A stretch of DNA of 64,000 nucleotides from Rhizobium sp. CF122 (GCF_000282035.1 NZ_AKKA01000087.1:1-64000); one strand, 5' to 3'; shown: positions 17,993-25,630, counted from the stretch's first letter. The notes: generated by a model from the letters alone, not told the origin. A program made the numbers and translations.

Positions 17993-18709
17993 TTACTCCC
18001 GCTCGCCCGTGAAATTGAGCAGCAGCTGGAAGATATTGACGAAGTTCAGGTAGAGCGACAGCGCGCCGAAGACGGCAAGCTTCTGGTTCGATTCCTGATC
18101 GTAATTCTCGGAATACTGCGCCTTGATATTCTGCGTGTCGTAGGCCGTCAGGCCGACGAAGACGAGGATACCGATCACCGAGATCGCGAACTGCAGGGCG
18201 CTCGAGCCCAGGAAGACATTGACGATGCTCGCGATGATGACGCCGATCAGGCCCATCATCAGGAACGAGCCGAAACGCGAGAGATCCTGCTTGGTCACAT
18301 AGCCGTAAAGGCTGGTAGCGCCGAACATGGTCGCGGCAATGAAGAAGGTGCGTGCGATGCTCGTGCCCGTGAATACGAGAAAGACGGATGCGAGCGAAAG
18401 GCCCATGACTGCGCAGAAGGCCCAGAACGTCATCTGTGCAGCGCTGGCCGACATCGTCTGGATCTTGAATGAGAAGAAGAAGACGAAGGCGAGCGGCGCA
18501 AGCATCACGACCCACTTGAGCGGGGACTGGAAGATCGGCACATAGAGCGCCGGCGTGCTGCCGACGACAAAGGCGACGATGCCCGTGATAACGAGGCCGA
18601 GGCCCATGTAGTTGTAGACGCGCAGCATATGCTGGCGCAGGCCCTCGTCGAAGAGCGCCTGCGAGCCGGCGGCTGAGCCGTAGCCAAAACGCGGATTGGT
18701 CGGGTTCAT
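17993..18709 (-). CDS. Bax inhibitor-1 / YccA family membrane protein
   Basis: Inner-membrane protein of 238 residues with about seven hydrophobic helices and the BI-1 signature GLTAYDTQNIKAQYSENYDQ near the C-terminus. The family includes ion-leak and FtsH-interacting proteins; its role in rhizobia is not settled. The start at 18709 is chosen because GAGGAGATC precedes it; the longer frame to 18766 adds residues without family character. It lies 19 bases after the anti-sigma gene stop. Confidence 0.92.
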   Translation of the reverse strand: MNPTNPRFGYGSAAGSQALFDEGLRQHMLRVYNYMGLGLVITGIVAFVVGSTPALYVPIFQSPLKWVVMLAPLAFVFFFSFKIQTMSASAAQMTFWAFCAVMGLSLASVFLVFTGTSIARTFFIAATMFGATSLYGYVTKQDLSRFGSFLMMGLIGVIIASIVNVFLGSSALQFAISVIGILVFVGLTAYDTQNIKAQYSENYDQESNQKLAVFGALSLYLNFVNIFQLLLNFTGERE

Positions 18710-18728
18710 ACTGATCTCCTCGGTTGAA

Positions 18729-19496
18729 CTAATAAAGGGTGCGGGCGAGCCGATCGGCCTCCGCATCCAGATTTATTTCGCGATCGCCGGCCACGAGCGC
18801 ATAGGCCACATCGCCGATCTGCCAGTAGGCAGCTTCTGCCTTGTCGAGCGCGACGTGGCTTACGGACTGCACTGCGAATGCACCGGGTCGCACGGCAAAC
18901 AGCGAAAGCTGCTTGCTGTCTGCCGTCTTGATAGCCATCTCGACGCTCGGGCCGAACTCGGACGGGAAGATCTGCACGTCAGAAATCGTCCAGTCTTCCG
19001 GCAGCTGCGGCATGACGATCGCAGTTGCCGCACGAATGTCCTCTGGCTTGTAGCTCGCCACAGACTGAGACGGCACGGACTGGCGCAGCATTGCCGTATG
19101 ATAGGCGCGTACCGCATCCTCAACATAGGCCGGGGCAGGCACCGAGGCGGCAACTTCGGTCGCGGTAAATGCGCCGAAGGAGGTGTGCGCGACCCAGCCT
19201 GCGGCGACCAGAATGCCGACAGCCGCAATCCGCTGCATCGAATGGAAGATGCGACCATAGGTGAGGCCACGCTCCAGGCGTCGAGCTGCGTCGCGCGTTT
19301 CCGGGCGACCGAATGCACTTTCGCTGGCGAGCGCAAGGCGCAATTCACCCCTCATGCTCAGGTCAGCCATGACCTTCGCGGCAATGGCAGGGTTTTCTGA
19401 AAGGAAGGATTCGACCTGAATGCGGCGCGCCAGGTCGAGTTCTCCGTCGACATAAGCATCGAGATCAGCGTCGATGACAGGATCAATTACCTTCAT
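18729..19496 (-). CDS. Membrane-anchored anti-sigma factor
   Basis: 255-residue partner of the ECF sigma factor encoded just upstream. The N-terminal cytoplasmic domain (about 1-80, DADLDAYVDGELDLARRIQVESFL) has the pattern of zinc-finger-like anti-sigma domains but lacks the HxxxCxxC cysteines. A single membrane segment lies near 90-106 (IAAVGILVAAGWVAHTSF), and about 150 periplasmic residues follow. The start overlaps the sigma gene by 14 bases, which indicates coupled translation. It presumably holds the sigma factor inactive until a periplasmic or membrane signal appears; the signal is unknown. Confidence 0.85.
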   Translation of the reverse strand: MKVIDPVIDADLDAYVDGELDLARRIQVESFLSENPAIAAKVMADLSMRGELRLALASESAFGRPETRDAARRLERGLTYGRIFHSMQRIAAVGILVAAGWVAHTSFGAFTATEVAASVPAPAYVEDAVRAYHTAMLRQSVPSQSVASYKPEDIRAATAIVMPQLPEDWTISDVQIFPSEFGPSVEMAIKTADSKQLSLFAVRPGAFAVQSVSHVALDKAEAAYWQIGDVAYALVAGDREINLDAEADRLARTLY

Positions 19497-20022
19497 TGCC
19501 GTTCCCTCCGATTAGTCTCAGGTGCGCAGCGCGTGGCGTGTTCTCCTCGAACTCACGAAGCTGCGCGCGGGCGCGCGAAATGCGCGACATCAAGGTGCCG
19601 ATCGGTATCCCGAGGGCTGCCGCTGCTTCCTGGTAGGAAAGGTCCTCGATCGCGACCAGATGGAGCGCCTCTCGCTGTTCCTCCGGCAGATGGAAGAATG
19701 CGTCTCGCACCTGCTGGAGGCGAACGGCGTGTTCCTGGCCGGCTTGCAGCGATTGTTCTGTCTCGACGGCGGCTTCCTCGTGCCGACGTGCCAAAGAGCG
19801 ATCTTGGCGGATGCGGTCGATGTGAGCATTGTGCAGGATCGAGAGCAGCCAGGTGCGCAGGTTGCCGCCACGGCGGAAACTCTGCTTCTTTTCGTAGGCC
19901 CGCAGCAGCGCGTCGTGAACGAGATCTTCCGCATCATCCGAATTGCGCACGAGCGAGCGCGCATAGCGCCGAAGCGCTGCAAGCTGGCCGATGACATCGA
20001 ATGGGCGTTCTTTCCGTTCCAT
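19483..20022 (-). CDS. ECF-family RNA polymerase sigma factor
   Basis: RpoE-type sigma factor of 179 residues. Region 2 spans about 12-75 (ARSLVRNSDDAEDLVHDALLRAYEKKQSF), and region 4 spans about 108-162 (LPEEQREALHLVAIEDLSYQEAAAALGIPIGTLMSRISRARAQL). It is co-encoded with the membrane anti-sigma factor. The 5' half of this gene and its upstream region recur as a decayed direct copy at 25.8-26.1 kb. No Shine-Dalgarno sequence precedes the ATG at 20022, and a candidate ECF promoter lies so close that the mRNA may be nearly leaderless. Confidence 0.92.
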   Translation of the reverse strand: MERKERPFDVIGQLAALRRYARSLVRNSDDAEDLVHDALLRAYEKKQSFRRGGNLRTWLLSILHNAHIDRIRQDRSLARRHEEAAVETEQSLQAGQEHAVRLQQVRDAFFHLPEEQREALHLVAIEDLSYQEAAAALGIPIGTLMSRISRARAQLREFEENTPRAAHLRLIGGNGNEGN

Positions 20023-20030
20023 GATTGAGT

Positions 20031-20057
20031 ATACGGATGCGAGCGACGAATTATTCC
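20031..20057 (-). promoter_or_regulatory. Candidate ECF promoter of the sigma/anti-sigma operon
   Basis: On the minus strand GGAAT (20057-20053) and CGTAT (20035-20031) are separated by 17 bases, a layout typical of ECF-dependent promoters and consistent with autoregulation. The predicted start point is only a few bases before the ATG at 20022. The decayed copy at 26 kb keeps the GGAAT but has lost the segment just after the CG of the -10. Confidence 0.5.
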
Positions 20058-20135
20058 AGCCGTCGAGAAAAATTTCGAACGAGAATCAGTGATAGACGGC
20101 TCGCGGAAGCCGACAAGGTTGTGTCGCGACAGCGC

Positions 20136-20470
20136 GCGCGCGTGATTTGCCCAAGGCCCAGGAACACGAGATCGCCATTTGGCTTACCACTATCCGCTAT
20201 CCGCGGGCGCACGCGCGGATACGGGGCGTGGAGCGCCGGACATGTTCAACATGAGATCATGCAACGCTTTGGCATTATGCTTACCGCCGCTTCCGCGAAT
20301 AGTTTGCTTCATTCTCCTGTCCCGACCAGAACGCCCAGTTCGGTTATTAGCGCACCAGTTCACTAATTAAGGAGCAGGTTCACTCAATAAGGAAAACCGA
20401 CAGCCACTATTGCCTTGAGGGGAGACGCGGACTATATATCCCAAAGTATCTATATCATTCAGGATATGAA
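20136..20470. other. Intergenic region before the toxin-antitoxin pair
   Basis: No gene is seen. It contains an 8-bp inverted repeat (TATCCGCG at 20198-20205 and CGCGGATA at 20214-20221) of unknown role. Just before the toxin gene, ATATC (20452-20456) and GATAT (20463-20467) form a small inverted repeat spaced by 6 bases, in an AT-rich stretch. That is a candidate HigA operator/promoter. Confidence 0.4.
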
Positions 20471-20836
20471 ATGACGGAATGGAAGGTCGAGTTTCATGAC
20501 CGCTTCAAGCGCGAGATCACTGACCTTCCAGCCGATGTTCGAGTCGAGTTGCTCGCGCATTTAGTGTTGCTTCGCGAGAAGGGGTTTCGACTGGGACGAC
20601 CTGAGGTCGACACACTCGAAGGCTCCAAACACGCGAACATGAAAGAGCTTCGCGTCAAGGTCTTGAAGGTGCAATGGCGGTTCGCCTTTGCCTTCGATCC
20701 GGAGCGAAAGGCTGTGGTTTTCTGCGGTGGTGCGAAGAGCGGTGTGAGCCAGAAACTCTTCTACAAACGCCTGATCGATCTGGCGGACAAACGGTACGAC
20801 GAGCATTTGAGCGAGTTGGAGAAGAAGCATGGATGA
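20471..20836 (+). CDS. higB: HigB/RelE-like toxin (DUF891, phage Gp49-like)
   Basis: 121-residue toxin of a type II toxin-antitoxin pair. The RelE-fold pattern includes WKVEFHDRFKREITDLP at the start, LREKGFRLGRPEVDTLEGSKHANMKELRV and RFAFAFDPERKAVVFCGG. Members of this group cleave mRNA on ribosomes; activity here is inferred. The toxin gene precedes the antitoxin and overlaps it by 8 bases, the usual higBA order. It lies between a decayed integrase and the ECF sigma gene, at the left side of an accessory block. Confidence 0.85.
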   Translation: MTEWKVEFHDRFKREITDLPADVRVELLAHLVLLREKGFRLGRPEVDTLEGSKHANMKELRVKVLKVQWRFAFAFDPERKAVVFCGGAKSGVSQKLFYKRLIDLADKRYDEHLSELEKKHG

Positions 20837-21155
20837 TCTCGACAAGCTGATAAAGACACTTCCCGAAGACGAACAGCGCGCCGTTGCGAAGCGTGCCGAC
20901 GAACTCGTCACGGCGCACAATCTGCGTGAATTGCGGGCACTTGCTGGAAGGACGCAGGAAGACGTGTCTGCTCGGACGGGTTTCAGGCAGACCAACGTCT
21001 CGAGACTGGAGAAGCGCGCCGACATGAAGCTGTCGACGCTTCGCGATTATGTCGAATCCCTCGGCGGCACGTTGAAGATCGTCGCGGATGTCGCGGGCAA
21101 GAAAGTCGATCTTTCCAGCATCGCGGAGCGCTCTCGACACGGTTCGAAGCTCTGA
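20829..21155 (+). CDS. higA: HigA-like XRE antitoxin
   Basis: 108-residue antitoxin. A helix-turn-helix of the XRE type spans about 33-85 (LRELRALAGRTQEDVSARTG, then TNVSRLEKRADMKLSTLRDYV). The N-terminal 30 residues are acidic and likely contact the toxin. HigA proteins neutralise HigB and repress the operon. It overlaps the toxin gene by 8 bases. Confidence 0.87.
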   Translation: MDDLDKLIKTLPEDEQRAVAKRADELVTAHNLRELRALAGRTQEDVSARTGFRQTNVSRLEKRADMKLSTLRDYVESLGGTLKIVADVAGKKVDLSSIAERSRHGSKL

Positions 21156-21182
21156 GCCAGCCCCACTAGCAGGGGAGGGGGT

Positions 21183-21480
21183 CTACAGCCCTGCCGCCTT
21201 GGTGAGATTGTCGCGGAACCAATCGCGCCGGCGCTGGTAACGGCGGGTCATTTCGGCGGAGGCACGTCCGAGCTGCTTCTGGACGTAGCGCTCTCGTCGA
21301 CTTCGGCCGACGAGGCGAGGCCGGCGCGCAGCGAGTGGCCTGAAAACTTCAGTCCCCGTTCGATCTCGGGAAGATCACCGCGTATGCCGGCGGCGACCCC
21401 GTCTTCTTGACGAGGCGGGCCACTTCCTGGTCATTGAGGCGGTCCGGGGCGACATTTTTGCCCTTCCGACCAAACGATCT
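21183..21480 (-). pseudogene. Tyrosine recombinase (integrase) remnant, frameshifted
   Basis: Read on the minus strand, pieces in different frames give the C-terminal half of a tyrosine recombinase. One piece is RSFGRKGKNVAPDRLNDQEV then ARLVKKT. A second is FSGHSLRAGLASSAEVDE, with the HxLR box of the active site. The last is YVQKQLGRASAEMTRRYQRR and an end LTKAAGL-stop at 21183. Two frame breaks separate them, near 21404 and near 21293, where two extra bases appear. The N-terminal half is not recognised. The gene cannot encode an active enzyme and marks a former mobile element. Confidence 0.85.
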
Positions 21481-21715
21481 ACTATCTCTCAGTGCAATCG
21501 ATGCCGTTTGTCCGGCCCAATTCCAGTGAAATGGTGCAAGCCTTGGACTTCATCATCAAAAACGACGATCCGGCGAGAGGCGAATATGCGGGCACCGTGT
21601 GAACAAGTCTTGTCCGGCATTCGACCTCATCGGCAAAGCGCTCATCGCGTAGCCGATCGCTCGCTCAGCATGGCCACCAGGTGCGCGGTGAACCCGAACA
21701 AGTTGCGAGCGCAGG
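21481..21715. other. Decayed sequence upstream of the integrase remnant
   Basis: About 235 bases with no convincing gene. The adjacent part could be further degraded integrase sequence, but I could not assign it. No tRNA or att repeat was recognised. Confidence 0.4.
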
Positions 21716-22213
21716 TCATTTGAGGCGTGGCATGACAAGCGGATCAATCGCGATCCTGCCGCTACCGAACCCAACCAGCGCCAGCGCCATCGCCGCCCAG
21801 GGCAAATGGAAGTTCGCCCAACCGTCCGGAATGGTGAGTTGAATAACCGCGGTCATCAGCAGCAAGCCGAGGGCTGCGAAGCGCGTCGCCAAGCCAAGGA
21901 TCAACAAAATCGGCAGGATCAGTTCCGTAATCCCGGCTGCCGTCGCCATCGCCAGTGGAAACGGGTAAGGAATTTCGCTGCCGAAGATATGGAGTTTGAA
22001 CTCCTGCTCGAAAAGATATCTTGCGCCCTGCGAAAGCGTTAGGAACCCGTCCCATTTCGTCAATCCCGACTTGAAGAAGGGAACAGCGAGCGCAAAACGC
22101 AGCGCGAGCAGCGCCAACGACCGGGGGACGGAGGCGAGCAGTCCATCGGCGCGTATGATCAGGGCGGTAAGGGCTGCGCCAAGGCCGTGTGATGGTGCGG
22201 CTTCGGTCTTCAT
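21716..22213 (-). CDS. DoxX-family membrane protein of the bufferin operon
   Basis: 165-residue inner-membrane protein with four hydrophobic helices and the DoxX pattern LALRFALAVPFFKSGLTKWDGF (abridged, about 39-58) and AGITELILPILLILGLATRF. It is the last gene of the operon bufA-bufB-bufC-doxX, overlapping bufC by 4 bases (ATGA). DoxX-like genes often accompany DUF2282/DUF692/DUF2063 clusters, possibly in redox or quinone chemistry at the membrane; the exact role is unknown. Confidence 0.88.
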   Translation of the reverse strand: MKTEAAPSHGLGAALTALIIRADGLLASVPRSLALLALRFALAVPFFKSGLTKWDGFLTLSQGARYLFEQEFKLHIFGSEIPYPFPLAMATAAGITELILPILLILGLATRFAALGLLLMTAVIQLTIPDGWANFHLPWAAMALALVGFGSGRIAIDPLVMPRLK

Positions 22214-22992
22214 GGGACGTTTCCTTCATCCTGTTGGAGGGCGCTGAAAGCGCCGAGACTTGCAAGACCAGCCAGCGCCGCCCCGAAATCGAATTGGAGG
22301 CCAGAGGCAAATGCCGCCTCTGCCGCCTCGCCAAGGGTGGCATGGTCGAACAAGGAGTTTGCAAAGATGACGTCCTGCGGCGGCAGGATATGAACTTCGA
22401 CCGTCATCTCCGGCCGTGCGACCAGGACAGCCTGCGGCCGCCAGTCGGCGACCGGTGTTACCATCTCCTGCTGATGCGCGCCCCAGATCGAGCCGATGGG
22501 GTATTCCGACCGGATCAAGGCCGCCGAAGGGTGCGGGACGAGCCGCAAGTCCGCAAGCATTTCGGGCGCCACAGCTGCGAGTACCGCAAGGTTGATCGGC
22601 ACGGCGTCCGCCGCGTGGTAACTTCGCATCCAGGCGGCCTCGATCCGGGCGATATCCGACAGATAGGCAAGCTCCCTCGCCGGCTGGAAGCTTGCAATGA
22701 AATCCGGAAAGTCGCCGCCATATTCGATCATCAACGGTGAAGCCGGTTTGTGATCCTGAGCATAGGCCCGCGCCATTGCCATGAAGAATTCCGTTCCAAC
22801 GAGCCGCTCGGTCACCGGAAAGTGCTGCGCCAGTGCCTTTGTCAGCCCGACGAAGACATTGTTGCGGTAGACGGCAAACCGCGCTGTGTCGGCTTCGCCG
22901 CGTGCGGTGGTAATGCCGTCCGGCACTGGTCGGTCGGCGTTAAGCAACGCGGCAGCGAAGGCGCTCTGGCTGACAGCGAATCCCATGGTCAT
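22210..22992 (-). CDS. bufC: BufC-like DUF2063 protein (MNIO partner)
   Basis: 260-residue protein of the DUF2063 family. The N-terminal putative DNA-binding/RiPP-recognition domain (about 5-100) carries FAAALLNADRPVP and RFAVYRNNVFVGLTKALAQHFPVTERLVG. A C-terminal domain of about 130 residues follows. In characterised bufferin systems this protein partners the DUF692 iron enzyme in maturing the precursor peptide. The start at 22992 makes an ATGA overlap with bufB, and its end overlaps doxX the same way. The longer frame upstream is antisense-like extension. Confidence 0.87.
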   Translation of the reverse strand: MTMGFAVSQSAFAAALLNADRPVPDGITTARGEADTARFAVYRNNVFVGLTKALAQHFPVTERLVGTEFFMAMARAYAQDHKPASPLMIEYGGDFPDFIASFQPARELAYLSDIARIEAAWMRSYHAADAVPINLAVLAAVAPEMLADLRLVPHPSAALIRSEYPIGSIWGAHQQEMVTPVADWRPQAVLVARPEMTVEVHILPPQDVIFANSLFDHATLGEAAEAAFASGLQFDFGAALAGLASLGAFSALQQDEGNVP

Positions 22993-23870
22993 GCCGCCCG
23001 AATCTGGTCGCGGCGGAGCGCTTCGGCGGCGAGCATCGCATCGGCGCGTGCCGCCTCCGCATGCAAGGTGGCGAAGTCCGGGACGTCGTTGTCCCATTCA
23101 ATCAACGTCGGTAACGGTCCGCTGCGCGCAAGTGTGTGTTCGTAGAGCGCCACCACGTCGCTCTTCACCGCCGTACCATGCGCGTCGATCAGCAACCGGT
23201 CGCCGGCGGCGTCGACGGTCTCGTCGTAGCCGGCAAGGTGGATCTCGCCGACCAACTCGACCGGGAAACGGTCGATATACGTGGTGGCATCGAGCCTATG
23301 GTTCACCGCCGAGACCATCACGTTGTTGACATCGAGCAGCAGACCGCAGGCGGTCCGCTCCGCAATCGTCGCGAGAAAGTCCACCTCATCGATCGTGCTG
23401 TCGGTAAACAGCACGTAGGTCGAGGGGTTTTCGAGCAGCAGCGGTCGCCCGAGCGCCTGCTGCGTTTCGTCGACATGGTCAATGACGCGCGCCAGGGTTT
23501 CCGGTGTATAGGGAAGCGGCAGCAAGTCGTTGAGAAAGCCCGTGTCGTGGGTCGACCAAGCCAGATGTTCGGAGAAGCTCTGCGGCCGGTAGCGATCGAT
23601 CAGGCTGCGCAGCCGCTTCAGATGCGTTTTGTCGAGCCCGCGCGCCGCGCCGATCGACAAGCCGACGCCATGCAGCGAAAGTGGATAGAGTTCCGTGATG
23701 GCTTCCAGGTAGCGATGCGGCGGCCCACCCGCGCCCATGTAATTCTCGGCATGCACCTCAAAGAAGCCGACATCCGGCCGATTGGCCAGAATGGTCTCGT
23801 AGTGCTCGGGCTTGAGGCCGAGGCCGGCACGCGCGGGCAGGGCGGTAGTTGGGATTTTTGAAGCGGACAT
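22989..23870 (-). CDS. bufB: BufB-like DUF692 multinuclear non-heme iron enzyme
   Basis: 293-residue member of the DUF692 (MNIO) family, a TIM barrel that binds two or three irons and modifies cysteines of ribosomal peptides. Visible family segments are AGLGLKPEHYETIL, FFEVHAENYMG (E/H/N ligands), SLHGVGLSIG, SEHLAWS, LLLENPSTYV, LLLDVNNV and GEIHLAGYDE, with ligands among these H, E, D and N residues. In bufferin systems it converts precursor cysteines into copper-binding thiooxazole groups. The start at 23870 leaves a 64-base gap to bufA that contains a strong hairpin. Confidence 0.92.
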   Translation of the reverse strand: MSASKIPTTALPARAGLGLKPEHYETILANRPDVGFFEVHAENYMGAGGPPHRYLEAITELYPLSLHGVGLSIGAARGLDKTHLKRLRSLIDRYRPQSFSEHLAWSTHDTGFLNDLLPLPYTPETLARVIDHVDETQQALGRPLLLENPSTYVLFTDSTIDEVDFLATIAERTACGLLLDVNNVMVSAVNHRLDATTYIDRFPVELVGEIHLAGYDETVDAAGDRLLIDAHGTAVKSDVVALYEHTLARSGPLPTLIEWDNDVPDFATLHAEAARADAMLAAEALRRDQIRAA

Positions 23871-23900
23871 CGCGGTTCTCCCCGGATTTGTCAGACAACC

Positions 23901-23928
23901 GGCGGGGCCCGTGCAGCCGGGCCCCGCC
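23901..23928 (-). terminator. Hairpin between bufA and bufB
   Basis: A perfect 11-bp GC stem (GGCGGGGCCCG / CGGGCCCCGCC) with a 6-base loop in the bufA-bufB gap. There is no T-run, so it is more likely a partial terminator or mRNA stabiliser that favours the bufA message over the downstream genes. Confidence 0.65.
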
Positions 23929-23934
23929 TGACAG

Positions 23935-24222
23935 TCAGCCCTTGATCGGCTCCAGCTTGCCCATGTGGCCATTGACGTTCATGGTCGTGCAGGTACCGAT
24001 AGGGACAGCCTTCCAGGAGTTGCCCTGATAGTCCGTCGTCGAGGTGCCCGCGCAGGTCGTGCCGGCGCCGGCGGCGCAGTCGTTCTGACCCTTGAGCGCG
24101 ATGCCATAGCATTTCTCGTTGCCGACCATTTTCTCAGCCGGCAACGGTGCGGCGAAGGCAACCGATGCAAGGGCGGTGGCGAGCGAGCCGGCGAGGGTAA
24201 GTGTGAGCGTGGAACGGTTCAT
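23935..24222 (-). CDS. bufA: Bufferin precursor peptide (DUF2282, BufA-type)
   Basis: 95-residue exported peptide. A Sec signal peptide covers about 1-25 (LTLAGSLATALASVAFAAP). The mature part has four cysteines, C38, C49, C57 and C78, in the DUF2282 pattern EKCYGIALKGQNDC, TTCAG and IPIGTC-like ending VPIGTC. In Caulobacter bufferins such peptides are modified by the DUF692 enzyme and bind copper in the periplasm. First gene of the operon, behind AGAGGAGATC. It is divergent from SigF/NrsF, whose Caulobacter homologues control bufferin genes under metal stress. Confidence 0.88.
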   Translation of the reverse strand: MNRSTLTLTLAGSLATALASVAFAAPLPAEKMVGNEKCYGIALKGQNDCAAGAGTTCAGTSTTDYQGNSWKAVPIGTCTTMNVNGHMGKLEPIKG

Positions 24223-24266
24223 GGATGATCTCCTCTTGGAAGTTACGCGTGCCGGTCATCGGCCGC

Positions 24267-24291
24267 GTAATCCTCCCTTCGGTCTGGCGAA
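24267..24291 (+). promoter_or_regulatory. Candidate SigF promoter of sigF-nrsF
   Basis: GTAATC (24267-24272) and CGAA (24288-24291) are separated by 15 bases on the plus strand. This is one base short of the spacing of the divergent buf promoter, which it overlaps. It would give autoregulation of sigF. Confidence 0.4.
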
Positions 24292-24303
24292 GACTTCTGT
24301 TAC
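24278..24303 (-). promoter_or_regulatory. Candidate SigF promoter of the buf operon
   Basis: On the minus strand GTAACA (24303-24298) and CGAA (24281-24278) are 16 bases apart. This is close to the SigF consensus I recall from Caulobacter (GTAACC, 16 bases, CGAA). It lies about 55 bases before the bufA start. Confidence 0.6.
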
Positions 24304-24410
24304 GCATGGCAACAAACACGAATTCGTGATCGACGGTGCGGCTTGGTTGGACATTATTTCGGGCGGCGCGTAACAAAGCGGCCTCAACGCGCGTATTGGA
24401 GAGACAAGGA

Positions 24411-24947
24411 TTGAACGGCGACGCCGAAAAAGAACTTGCCACGTTGCTGCGCGCTGCGATCGCAGGGGACGAAGGGGCGTATGCGGCATTTCTGGGACGC
24501 ACCGCTGCCATCGTGCGCGGCTTCGCGCGCCGGAAGATTGTGCAGGGCGGCCTCGATCCCGAGGACATTGTGCAGGAAACGCTTCTGGCAATTCATATGA
24601 AGCGTCATACATGGATCAGCGACGCGCCTGTCCTGCCCTGGATTTATGCGATCGCGCGCTTCAAGCTGATCGACGCCTTTCGCAAGCGTGGCCACCGCGT
24701 CGAGATCGAGATCGGTGACATCGCCGAGACGGTCGCCCAGCCGGAGGCCGAGACGGTGAGCGACCGCGAGATCGGCCGTGCGCTGGATGGGTTGGCGCCA
24801 GGCCAGCGTTCGGTCGTGGCCGCGATTTCGGTCGAGGGGCGCTCGATCGGCGAGACGGCCGAGAAGTTCGGTATGACCGAGACGGCGGTGCGCGTGGCGC
24901 TGCACCGGGGTTTGCGATCGATCGCGAGAACGTTTGGACGGAGCTGA
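24411..24947 (+). CDS. sigF: ECF sigma factor, SigF-type
   Basis: 178-residue ECF sigma factor. Region 2 contains AFLGRTAAIVRGFARRKI and LDPEDIVQETLLAIHMKRHTW, and region 4 contains LDGLAPGQRSVVAAISVEGR and ETAEKFGMTETAVRVALHRG. Sequence and context (DUF1109 anti-sigma downstream, buf operon divergent) match the Caulobacter SigF group. The start TTG at 24411 follows GGAGAG by 7 bases; an in-frame ATG at 24336 would run through the promoter region. It is predicted to drive the buf operon under metal or oxidative stress. Confidence 0.87.
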   Translation: MNGDAEKELATLLRAAIAGDEGAYAAFLGRTAAIVRGFARRKIVQGGLDPEDIVQETLLAIHMKRHTWISDAPVLPWIYAIARFKLIDAFRKRGHRVEIEIGDIAETVAQPEAETVSDREIGRALDGLAPGQRSVVAAISVEGRSIGETAEKFGMTETAVRVALHRGLRSIARTFGRS

Positions 24948-24948
24948 A

Positions 24949-25587
24949 ATGCAGACCAACGACCTCATCAATGCCCTGAAGGCAGATGCAGCAAAGCACG
25001 CGATGCCGCTTGGCTATGCGTGGTGGGTGGCGATCGCGGCTGCGACGATCGTTGCGGCGGTCGCGTTCTTCGTGCTGATCGGTCCGCGCCCGGACTTCGC
25101 GGCGGCCGCCCATACGCTCCGCTTCCTGTTAAAATTCATCGTCATGCTCACGCTCACCGTCGTCGCCTTTGGGCTCTTGCGGGTGTTGTCTCGACCCGGT
25201 TCAAACGTCAGAGGTGTCGCGTATTGGCTCGTTCTGACACCGATCCTTCTCGGCGCCGCGGTCGTGGCCGAGCTGTTCGTCGTGCCCACTGATCAGTTGC
25301 TCACAGTCTGGTGGGGCAGCAACGTCTATGTCTGCCTGACTTTCATCCCACTGATCGGTCTCGGTCCGCTGGCCATTTTTCTCGTGGCACTCCGTCACGG
25401 CGCGCCGACGCGCCCCGGTCCGGCAGGCGCCGTCGCTGGTTTGCTTGCCGGTGGCATCGCCGCAACCTTTTACGCGGCCCATTGCACCGACGATTCGCCT
25501 CTGTTCGTCGCGACCTGGTACTCGATAGCGATCGCGGGGCTTGTGGTGCTCGGCACAATCCTCGGCCGCCGCGTTGCGCGCTGGTGA
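24949..25587 (+). CDS. nrsF: NrsF-type anti-sigma factor (DUF1109)
   Basis: 212-residue integral membrane protein with about six hydrophobic segments and the DUF1109 pattern: an N-terminal cytoplasmic stretch TNDLINALKADAAKHAMPLG, helix YAWWVAIAAATIVAAVAFFV, and a late cysteine in AAHCTDDSPLFVATWYSIAI. In Caulobacter, NrsF holds SigF at the membrane and releases it on metal stress, with conserved cysteines needed for sensing. The late C is kept here. It starts just after the sigF stop (ATG at 24949, after GGAGC). Confidence 0.87.
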   Translation: MQTNDLINALKADAAKHAMPLGYAWWVAIAAATIVAAVAFFVLIGPRPDFAAAAHTLRFLLKFIVMLTLTVVAFGLLRVLSRPGSNVRGVAYWLVLTPILLGAAVVAELFVVPTDQLLTVWWGSNVYVCLTFIPLIGLGPLAIFLVALRHGAPTRPGPAGAVAGLLAGGIAATFYAAHCTDDSPLFVATWYSIAIAGLVVLGTILGRRVARW

Positions 25588-25599
25588 AGTCTCCCCAAC

Positions 25600-25630
25600 A
25601 GGAGGGAACGTAAGCGTTCCTCCTCCCTTT
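25600..25630 (+). terminator. Candidate terminator of sigF-nrsF
   Basis: GGAGGGAACG, a TAAG loop and CGTTCCTCC form a stem with one bulge, followed by TCCCTTTG, 13 bases after the nrsF stop. Confidence 0.5.

Noticed and set aside
20198..20221. 8-bp inverted repeat before HigBA as a terminator
   Set aside because: No gene ends nearby on either strand, and no T-run follows.
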